17,336 nt of DNA from JAJTGZ01 sp964403525. Lineage in GTDB: Bacteria > Planctomycetota > Phycisphaerae > Phycisphaerales > UBA1924. Shown one piece after another: positions 6,699-12,777 of this stretch. The position numbers and the translations under genes were made by a program. How positions within the stretch are numbered: position 1 is the stretch's first letter; every line of letters starts with the position of its first letter. Below the pieces are notes generated by a model. The model saw only the letters and a program-made list of their open reading frames with translations. It was not told the DNA's origin and searched no databases. The stretch covers positions 1 to 17,336 of the forward strand of contig CAYOGE010000051.1 in assembly GCA_964403525.1 (NCBI GenBank), read 5' to 3'.

Positions 6699-8131
6699 TG
6701 CGGATCGGGTTGATCGCGATGAGCGGCGTGCGCGCGTGGAGCGAGGAACTGAACCGCGCGGGGCTGACGATGCCGGGCGTGATGGAGCGCGGGGCGGTGA
6801 TCGCTTCGCTGCCGAGTCTGTCACTGCTGACGCTGGCGGGGATGACGGGGCAGCAGCATGAGGTGAGCTATCACGAGATCAGGGACTTGCGGGAGTGGGT
6901 GGCCTCTCGGGCACCACGCACCGGGAACCCTCACCCGGCCTCGCAGAGCCTCGGCCACCCTCTCCCAGCGGAGCTGGGAGAGGGGCTTGCGCCGAGCGGC
7001 TTCGACCTCGTGGCCATCAGCACGATGACGGCGCAGGTGAAGGACGCGTACGCCGTGGCCGACTGGTACCGGTCGCGCGGCGTGATGGTGGTGATGGGAG
7101 GCTTGCACGTGACGGCCCTGCCCGAGGAGGCGCTTGCGCACTGCGACGCGGTGGTGGTGGGGGAGGCTGAGCCGGTGTGGAGGAAGCTGCTCGCCGATGC
7201 CGAGCGGGGCGAGCTTGAGCGTGTCTACAGGCGCGGGCCCGGGAGAGAAGACTTCGATCTGGCCGATGCGCCGATGCCGCGGTTTGAGCTGCTGGATATC
7301 CGCAAGTACAACCGGGTGACGGTGCAGACGACGCGGGGGTGCCCGCACGCGTGCGATTTCTGCGCATCGTCGATCATGCTGACCAAGGGGTACAAGGTGA
7401 AGCCGGTGGAGCGGGTGATGGCCGAGCTTGAGCGGGTGCGGGCGGTGTGGCCTGAGGGGGAACGCCCGTTCATTGAGTTCGCGGATGACAACTCGTTTGC
7501 GTCGCGCGGGGCGGCGAAGAAGCTGCTGACGGTGATGGCCGCGGAGCGCGAGGCAGGCCGCGGGGTGTCGTGGTTCACCGAGGTGGACCTGTCGATCGCG
7601 TGGGAGCCGGAGCTGCTGGAGCTGATGCGTGCGAGCGGGTGCCGGCAGGTGCTGATCGGGCTGGAGAGCCCGGTGGAGGGTGGGCTCGACGGGCTGGAGA
7701 CGCGGCGGAACTGGAAGCTGAAGCAGCACAGCAAGTACGAGGAGGCGGTGCGGCTGATCCAGTCGCACGGGATCACGGTGAACGGCTGCTTCATCCTGGG
7801 GCTCGATGGGCAGACGCCGGAGGTGTTTGACCGCGTTGCAGAGTTCGCGGATCGCACGAGCCTGTTCGACGTGCAGATCACGGTGCTGACGCCGTTCCCC
7901 GGCACGCCGCTGTATGCGCGGCTTGAGCGTGCGGGGCGGTTGCTTGAGCCCGGCGCGTGGGAGAAGTGCACGCTGTTTGATGTGAACTTTGTGCCGCGGG
8001 GGATGACTGTGCGGGAGTTGGAAGAGGGGTTCCTGCGGCTGGCGGGCCGGCTGTATCACCCTGATGCGGTGAAGGCGCGGCGGGAGGGGTATTTCAGGGG
8101 AGTAGAGCGGAGCGTTCGCAGGGCAGTTTGA
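6698..8131 (+). CDS. B12-binding-type radical SAM enzyme with an inserted repeat
   Basis: A 477-residue enzyme. The N-terminal part (FDLVAISTMTAQ, then VMVVMGGLHVTALPEEALAH and VVVGEAEPVW) has the Rossmann layout of B12-binding radical SAM proteins. The radical SAM domain follows with C215, C219 and C222 (RGCPHACDFC), which hold the 4Fe-4S cluster that cleaves S-adenosylmethionine. FIEFADDNSF, GLESPVEGG and TPFPGTPLYARL are typical later blocks. Substrate is not evident; related proteins methylate or rearrange lipids, hopanoids and cofactors. ATG 6698 is preceded by GGAGG at 6687-6691 and overlaps the previous stop. Residues 77-96 are encoded by a palindromic repeat inserted in frame just before FDLVAIS, apparently lengthening a surface loop. 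The gene lies in an operon between two membrane-protein genes. Confidence 0.9.
   Translation: MRIGLIAMSGVRAWSEELNRAGLTMPGVMERGAVIASLPSLSLLTLAGMTGQQHEVSYHEIRDLREWVASRAPRTGNPHPASQSLGHPLPAELGEGLAPSGFDLVAISTMTAQVKDAYAVADWYRSRGVMVVMGGLHVTALPEEALAHCDAVVVGEAEPVWRKLLADAERGELERVYRRGPGREDFDLADAPMPRFELLDIRKYNRVTVQTTRGCPHACDFCASSIMLTKGYKVKPVERVMAELERVRAVWPEGERPFIEFADDNSFASRGAAKKLLTVMAAEREAGRGVSWFTEVDLSIAWEPELLELMRASGCRQVLIGLESPVEGGLDGLETRRNWKLKQHSKYEEAVRLIQSHGITVNGCFILGLDGQTPEVFDRVAEFADRTSLFDVQITVLTPFPGTPLYARLERAGRLLEPGAWEKCTLFDVNFVPRGMTVRELEEGFLRLAGRLYHPDAVKARREGYFRGVERSVRRAV
6927..6984 (+). repeat. Palindromic repeat copy A, inside the radical SAM gene
   Basis: A 31-base lead (ACCCTCACCCGGCC, TCGCAGAGCC, TCGGCCA) is followed by a perfect 12-pair hairpin: 6958-6969 (CCCTCTCCCAGC) with 6973-6984 (GCTGGGAGAGGG) and loop GGA. 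Over the first 40 bases it matches copy B (11569-11626) at 35 positions. It is read in frame as PHPASQSL followed by GHPLPAELGEG. It lies in the coding sequence without breaking the frame. Confidence 0.85.
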
Positions 8132-8144
8132 TGTACGATCCACC

Positions 8145-8804
8145 ATGCGAGACGAGCGTGGGATGGCGATGGGCGTAGTGGGTGGCGGGGAGCTGAGCCC
8201 CGAACTGCGTGCAAGGCTGGAGCGTGAGCTTGAGAAGGGTGAGCGGGTGGTGTGGTCGGCTGCTCCGCTGCCGGGAGCGTATGCGCGGGGCGCGTGGGCG
8301 TTCGCGGTCTTTGGTGTGCTGTTCGCCGGGTTCGCGGTGTTCTGGATGGTGATGGCGGGCGGGATGGCGTGGATGGGGGGGCAGGCGGCGACGGCGAACG
8401 GCGTCTCCGCCGCGCCCTTCTCGCTGTTCCCGCTGTGCGGGCTGCCGTTCCTGGCGGTGGGCGTGGGGATCATGACGGCGCCGGTGTGGCTGCGCAAGCG
8501 GGCGGCGAAGGTCGTCTACGCGGTGACGGACCGGCGGGCGATTGTGATCACGCCGGTGGCCTTTCGCGGCGAGAGCGTGCGGAGCTTTACGCCGGCGCAG
8601 CTCGGGTCGATCGAGCGGATTGAACGCGCGGACGGGAGCGGGAACCTGGTGTTCGCGCGTGAGATGTACGGGAGCCCCGACAGCGACGGGGGCTCGCGGG
8701 TGCGGACGCGGTGGGTGGGGTTTATCGGGGTTGCGGATGTGAAGGGTGCGGAGCGGGCGGTGCGGGGGCTGGTGGATTCGAGGGTGGTTGGGGATAAATG
8801 GTGA
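8145..8804 (+). CDS. Membrane-anchored protein with bacterial PH-like domain
   Basis: A 219-residue protein, last of the radical SAM operon and 13 bases after its stop. After a helical, charged start (ELSPELRARLERELEKGERV) come W-S-A-A-P and two membrane helices, at about residues 50-75 and 92-113. The soluble rest begins with KVVYAVTDRRAIVIT (121-136), followed by VRSFTPAQLGSIERIERADG and a G-N-L-V-F strand. The run of a Y-x-x-T-D-R-R-x-x-x strand and a later G-x-G-x-L-x-F is that of bacterial PH-type domains behind membrane helices. The fold is seen by pattern only. The start is uncertain: ATG 8145, 8163 and 8169 are all in frame, and none has a strong ribosome site. Function unknown. Confidence 0.7.
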   Translation: MRDERGMAMGVVGGGELSPELRARLERELEKGERVVWSAAPLPGAYARGAWAFAVFGVLFAGFAVFWMVMAGGMAWMGGQAATANGVSAAPFSLFPLCGLPFLAVGVGIMTAPVWLRKRAAKVVYAVTDRRAIVITPVAFRGESVRSFTPAQLGSIERIERADGSGNLVFAREMYGSPDSDGGSRVRTRWVGFIGVADVKGAERAVRGLVDSRVVGDKW

Positions 8805-8848
8805 CGAGGCCGCCTGGGGCGCCGGAAACGGGGTTGGGGGAGCAAAAG

Positions 8849-8940
8849 ATTGAAAGGTTTTGGCGGTTTCCTTCTGGCTATTGAAAGGTCATGGCGATAA
8901 ACTTTCAAAGAGATGGCGAAACGCACTCCAAGCTTTCAAT
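8849..8940. promoter_or_regulatory. Symmetric four-box putative operator over the Fic gene start
   Basis: The octamer ATTGAAAG occurs at 8849-8856 and 8880-8887, and in reverse orientation at 8902-8909 (one mismatch: CTTTCAAA) and 8933-8940 (CTTTCAAT). The two direct copies are 31 bases apart, the two inverted copies are 31 bases apart, and both the inner and the outer pair share one centre at 8894.5. Spacings of 31 and 22 are near three and two helix turns. The array spans the Fic start codon at 8913, and its last box is within the gene. Confidence 0.65.
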
Positions 8941-10163
8941 CTCCCAGGCCTGCCGGACGGCGGGTGGCTGTGCGGCTGCGGGTCTCTGCGGCTGATCCGA
9001 AGGGAGTTGAGGTCGATGCGTTCGTGCCCGATCCGTTGCCGCCTCGGATGAAGGCGCCGCTGCTGTTTATCGGACAGGTGAGCGGTGCGCTGCTGGAGGC
9101 GCAGAACGGGCTTGCGCGACTGGATGTGTTGTGCGAGTCGCTGCCGAACGCGGGGGTGTTGCTGCGGGCGCTGCGCAAACGCGAGGTGCAGCGGTCGAGC
9201 GAGATCGAGAACACGTTCGCATCGATCGAGGAGATCTCGGTGCTGGAGGCGGGCAGGAAGGTCAGCCGCGCGTCGGCGGCGGAGGTTCTCAACAATCTTT
9301 CGGCGGTGGAACACGCCCTGGCGTCGCCGCTGCCGCTGTGCAACAGGCTTCTGCGTGAGGCGCACGCGAAGCTGCTCGATGGCGTACGCGGCGATCATCT
9401 GCGGCCGGGGGAGTTTCGCGACGGGCAGGTCTATATCGGGAACCCATCGCGCGGGGGGGGCGGGGTGCGGTACGTGCCTCCACCGCCGGGGGAGCACCTT
9501 CGTTTGTGCCTCGAGGCGTTTGAGAAGGCCATGAACGTCCCGGGCGCGGCGCGCGAGCCAGACGGCGCGGCCGAACCCTCGGGGAGGTACCCGTGGCTGG
9601 TCTGGTTGGGCTTTCTGCACTACCAGTTCGAGGCTGTGCATCCGTTCAGCGACGGGAACGGGCGGCTGGGGCGGTTGCTTGTGCACGTGGCGCCGTGCAA
9701 GTGGGGTGTGCTGCGGCACCCGATCACGAACGTCAGTGAGTTCTTCATGGCCAATCGGCGCGCGTACTACGACGCGCTGCTGGGTGTCAGCGAGCGGGGT
9801 GATTGGTTGGCGTGGACGGACCTCTTTCTGCGTGCGATCGCACAGCAGAGTGTTGAGGACCAGGGGCGCGTTCGCGCGCTGGTGGGCCTGCGCGAACGGT
9901 ACGTGAAGGCCGTGGCGCGCAACCGGAATCGCGCCTCGCTGGGGCGGCTGATCGATCTGGTTTTCGAGCAGCTTGTTGTGACGAACCCGATGGTGGCTGA
10001 GCGGCTCGCGGTGAGCAAGCCGACGGCTCAGAAGCTGATCGAGGCATTGGTGAAGGCCGGGGCGCTGACGGAGACGACGGGGGACGCGTACGCGCGGCTG
10101 TACCGGGCGGGTGAGGTGTTGGGGGTGCTCGACGCGCGGGCCGAGGACCTGAGCGGCTCGTGA
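8913..10163 (+). CDS. Fic-family AMP-transferase, self-inhibited (class II), with C-terminal winged helix
   Basis: A 416-residue Fic protein. Fic enzymes transfer AMP from ATP to hydroxyl groups of target proteins. The catalytic motif HPFSDGNGRLGR is complete at residues 243-254. The N-terminal part has FVPDPLPP, the hallmark of the Fic N-domain, and S95-x3-E99-N100 (SSEIEN), the inhibitory helix motif of class II Fic proteins, whose glutamate blocks the ATP site. Residues 358-386 (NPMVAERLAVSKPTAQKLIE) are a winged-helix DNA-binding domain. I chose ATG 8913 because FVPDPLPP lies upstream of the next ATG at 9047; an AAAGAG abuts the start. The DNA-binding tail and the four-box array over the start fit autoregulation. 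No separate antitoxin is visible, as expected when inhibition is built in. Confidence 0.92.
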   Translation: MAKRTPSFQSPRPAGRRVAVRLRVSAADPKGVEVDAFVPDPLPPRMKAPLLFIGQVSGALLEAQNGLARLDVLCESLPNAGVLLRALRKREVQRSSEIENTFASIEEISVLEAGRKVSRASAAEVLNNLSAVEHALASPLPLCNRLLREAHAKLLDGVRGDHLRPGEFRDGQVYIGNPSRGGGGVRYVPPPPGEHLRLCLEAFEKAMNVPGAAREPDGAAEPSGRYPWLVWLGFLHYQFEAVHPFSDGNGRLGRLLVHVAPCKWGVLRHPITNVSEFFMANRRAYYDALLGVSERGDWLAWTDLFLRAIAQQSVEDQGRVRALVGLRERYVKAVARNRNRASLGRLIDLVFEQLVVTNPMVAERLAVSKPTAQKLIEALVKAGALTETTGDAYARLYRAGEVLGVLDARAEDLSGS

Positions 10164-10164
10164 T

Positions 10165-11490
10165 TCATGGTTTGTTCACAAGGGCTCGTACATCGTGGTT
10201 GCCGTCAAGCCGTGCCTGCTCGATGATGTCGGGGGTGGCGTCGCCGCGCCGGAGGAGGCGCTTGAGGATGTCCTCGCGGCAGTGGGAGCAGGGGGTGGAG
10301 TTCCAAGCCCATTCGAGTGCTTCGCCCCAGTTGGCGGCGGGGTTGGCTTCGATCACCTTGAGAGCGGCGAGGGTTGCTGAGTGGGAATCCTCTCTGCTCC
10401 GCTCAAGGCGGCGGAAGGCGTGCACGACCCATTTTTCATCGCCGGAGCGGAAGGTGGCGATCAGCAGCAACAAGGCACCTGACGCGACATTGCTGGGTGG
10501 GGCGGTGCGGATGAGGCGAAGCGCCGTGGCTCGGACACGGGCGTGTCTGGTCCCAGATAGGGCTTCAGCCGCGGTGCGGCGCACTCGCCAGCGCCGGTGG
10601 ACAAGCAACCGAAGAAGAGCCGCGGGTGGAACGGACAAGGGGAGGCGCTTGAGGGCCCGAGCAATCGGCGCAAGTCGCCCGAGCGCGGCCCTGTGCTGAG
10701 CGATTCCCGCGAAGAGCGTGACCAACGCGCGAAGGTCTGTCGGGGTCATTCGGCTTTCGAACACGGGGTCTGGCGAGCACCCGGTGGCGACCCATTCCTT
10801 GAATGACGTTGCCGACTGGAAACGACGCGAGGGGGCTGGCTCGGCAGAGGATTGTGGCTCGAGCCGGCTAGCGGCCACCGCTCTGAGTGACTTTGCCCGC
10901 GCGTCTTTCGATGCACGCGCGGTCAGCTCGGCGAGAAGTCGCTTGTTACCTACGCGATCGGCCAGTGCATCGACCTCACCGAAGTCCGCCCACTGCTCGC
11001 GGCCGTGCCTGCGCGCGTGGCGCTCGACGCGGCCGTACCAGTCGAGAAACCCGTCGAGATCGGTTTGCTCCAGGTAGTAGCCTGAGGCGGAGTTTTCCGG
11101 CCACGCGAACAGGATCCGCTTGGCGGTAGCGAGAGCGCGTGCATCGCCGCGGCGTGAGAGTTCGCAGGCGGCGCAGAGCCAAAGTCGCCAGCTGTTCCAC
11201 TCTCCCGGCTTCGGTTGGCCGTCGATCAGTGCGAGGCGCGGGACGGCGGTGAGGATGCGTTTGAGCATCTTGCCTGACGGGTCGGCGAGCCCGCACGCGC
11301 GGATCGCGTAGTCAGGCATGTAGCCTTCGACTTGTTGGTCGTAGCCGACGCCGTGGTGGAGCAGGGCGCGTTCGATGGCGCGCTGGCGACCGTCGGCGCC
11401 GTGGGTTTGCAGATCGATGATGGCCGCGCCGTGGGCGGCGCGGAGGTGGCGGAGGAGGGTGCTGGTGGGGAGGCGGGTGGGGGGTAGCAA
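10165..11490 (-). CDS. Unidentified helical protein, possibly HEAT-like
   Basis: A 441-residue protein that I do not recognise. The N-terminal half is rich in Trp, Ala and Leu (GEWNSWRLWLCAACELSRRG, then WPENSASGYYLEQTDLDGF). The C-terminal half has helix pairs of the kind found in HEAT repeats: ALLRLLVHRRWRVRRTAAEA, a second with RVRATALRLIR, and a third with NVASGALLLLIATF. It ends with a C-x-x-C pair (STPCSHCREDI). The only start in frame near the 5' end is a TTG at 11490 without a clear ribosome site, so translation could begin later. It converges with the Fic gene, the two stop codons being separated by one base, and lies downstream of sucD on the same strand, across the repeat at 11569. 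A scaffold role is possible but unsupported. Confidence 0.65.
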   Translation of the reverse strand: MLPPTRLPTSTLLRHLRAAHGAAIIDLQTHGADGRQRAIERALLHHGVGYDQQVEGYMPDYAIRACGLADPSGKMLKRILTAVPRLALIDGQPKPGEWNSWRLWLCAACELSRRGDARALATAKRILFAWPENSASGYYLEQTDLDGFLDWYGRVERHARRHGREQWADFGEVDALADRVGNKRLLAELTARASKDARAKSLRAVAASRLEPQSSAEPAPSRRFQSATSFKEWVATGCSPDPVFESRMTPTDLRALVTLFAGIAQHRAALGRLAPIARALKRLPLSVPPAALLRLLVHRRWRVRRTAAEALSGTRHARVRATALRLIRTAPPSNVASGALLLLIATFRSGDEKWVVHAFRRLERSREDSHSATLAALKVIEANPAANWGEALEWAWNSTPCSHCREDILKRLLRRGDATPDIIEQARLDGNHDVRALVNKP

Positions 11491-11568
11491 GTGGGGGATT
11501 GTTGGGAGCGGTCGGTGCGCACTCCATGCCTGGCCGCTGCGCGGCGAAGGTGTGGCACATCAAGAGGC

Positions 11569-11626
11569 ACCCTCATCCGGCGTCGCAGAGCCTTCGCCAC
11601 CTTCTCCCGCTGGGAGCGGGAGAAGG
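11569..11626. repeat. Palindromic repeat copy B, just downstream of sucD
   Basis: ACCCTCATCCGGCG and TCGCAGAGCC match copy A, with 35 of the first 40 bases identical. The hairpin pairs 11600-11611 (CCTTCTCCCGCT) with 11615-11626 (AGCGGGAGAAGG) around GGG, again 12 perfect pairs. Stem bases differ from copy A, but each change is matched on the other side, so the structure is kept. It begins four bases past the sucD stop and may also act as a terminator or 3' mRNA stabiliser for sucD. Confidence 0.8.
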
Positions 11627-11630
11627 AGGA

Positions 11631-12611
11631 TCAACCGATCTTCATGGCCTTGGCCATGGCGCGGCCCATGTCGGCGGGGCTGATGGCGACCTCGACGCCG
11701 GCGAGTTGCAGGGCCTTGATCTTGGCCGCGGCGGTGTCGTCGGCGCCGCCGATGATTGCGCCGGCGTGCCCCATGCGGCGGCCGGGGGGGGCGGTTGCGC
11801 CGCCGATGAACGCGGCGACGGGCTTCTTGACGTGGGCCTTGATGTAGGCCGCGGCGTCGATCTCGTCGCTGCCGCCGATCTCGCCGATCATGAGGATGCC
11901 GTGTGTGTCGGGGTCGTTCTCGAACATGCGGATCGTGTCGATGTGGTTGATGCCGCGGACGGGGTCGCCGCCGATGCCGACGCAGGTGGACTGGGCGAGG
12001 CCGAGGGCGGAGGTCTGCCAAACGGCTTCGTACGTCAGCGTGCCGGAGCGGCTGACGATGCCGACGCTTTTGCCGAGCTTGCACTGGCTCACGTGGGTGT
12101 GGATGTAGCCGGGCATGATGCCGATCTTGCACCCGGCGTTGGTGTACGGGTCGCTGGCGGATGAGCCGCCGCCGGTCTTGGGGCCGGGGGTGATGACGCC
12201 GGGGCAGTTGGGGCCGACGAGGACGACCTTGTCCCAAGCCGAGTGGCCCTGGAACGCGCTGTTCATCACATCGAGTTGTGCGCGGGCCTTGATCATGTCC
12301 TGCACCGGGACGCCCTCGGTGATGCAACAGACGAGCTTGATGCCGGCGGCTGCGGCCTCGATGATCGCGTCGCCCGCTCCGCCGGGCGGGACGAAGATCA
12401 TGGTGGCGGTGGCACCGGTGGCTTTCACGGCCTGCTCGACGGTGTCGAAGATGGGGAGGCCGTTGGCGTCCTTCGTGCCGCCCTTGTTCGGCGTGACGCC
12501 GCCGACGAGCTTGGTGCCGTAGTTGAGGCAGCCCTTGGTGTGGGCGGCACCGAATGCGCCGGTGATGCCCTGGCAGATGACTTTGGTAGAGGCGTCGATG
12601 AGGATGGCCAT
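11631..12611 (-). CDS. sucD: Succinyl-CoA ligase alpha subunit
   Basis: A 326-residue alpha subunit of succinyl-CoA synthetase, which interconverts succinyl-CoA and succinate with formation of ATP or GTP in the citric acid cycle. The CoA-binding N-terminus reads GITGAFGAAH (15-24), with YGTKLVGGVTPNKGG at 31-45. LVGPNCPGVITPG is at 131-143 and SRSGTLTYEAV at 187-197. H282 in RRMGHAGAI is the phosphohistidine that relays phosphate. The E. coli protein has about 290 residues; the extra length is mostly an insertion after the P-G-V-I-T-P motif (about 145-160, GGGSSASDPYTNAG). ATG 12611 begins the conserved MAILIDASTK; a ribosome site is not obvious. The beta-subunit gene sucC is not adjacent, unlike in many genomes. 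Confidence 0.95.
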   Translation of the reverse strand: MAILIDASTKVICQGITGAFGAAHTKGCLNYGTKLVGGVTPNKGGTKDANGLPIFDTVEQAVKATGATATMIFVPPGGAGDAIIEAAAAGIKLVCCITEGVPVQDMIKARAQLDVMNSAFQGHSAWDKVVLVGPNCPGVITPGPKTGGGSSASDPYTNAGCKIGIMPGYIHTHVSQCKLGKSVGIVSRSGTLTYEAVWQTSALGLAQSTCVGIGGDPVRGINHIDTIRMFENDPDTHGILMIGEIGGSDEIDAAAYIKAHVKKPVAAFIGGATAPPGRRMGHAGAIIGGADDTAAAKIKALQLAGVEVAISPADMGRAMAKAMKIG

Positions 12612-12689
12612 GAGGGGCGAGGGTAGCAGAGGGTGAAGGGTGGAGCGTCTGTGGAAGGGGGTTGTTTGGAAGAGGGCAAGTAAATGCCC

Positions 12690-12717
12690 TTGCACTCGCC
12701 GTAGTTATCGGTATATT
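12690..12717 (+). promoter_or_regulatory. Promoter of the S8 peptidase gene
   Basis: TTGCAC at 12690-12695 and TATATT at 12712-12717 are 16 bases apart. They match the consensus well and point to the peptidase ATG at 12778. The expected leader of about 54 bases holds a seven-pair GC hairpin: CCCGGCG at 12733-12739 and CGCCGGG at 12746-12752, loop ATGTTC. It precedes the ribosome site AGAGGAGAG at about 12765-12773. Confidence 0.55.
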
Positions 12718-12777
12718 GGTGATGCATGGACCCCCGGCGATGTTCCGCCGGGCCAGCGAAAGGTAGAGGAGAGAGTC

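Noticed and set aside
6821..8497. Long minus-strand open frame of 558 residues opposite the radical SAM and PH-like genes
   Set aside because: It is His/Arg/Pro-rich, spans two genes with clear motifs on the other strand, and has no recognisable domain.
8913..10163. Fic gene as toxin half of a two-gene toxin-antitoxin system
   Set aside because: The inhibitory S-x3-E-N motif is in the protein itself and no small antitoxin gene precedes it.
11499..12164. Plus-strand open frame of 221 residues opposite sucD
   Set aside because: It is Asp/Ala/Gly-rich and antisense to a certain sucD; its start falls in the repeat copy B.
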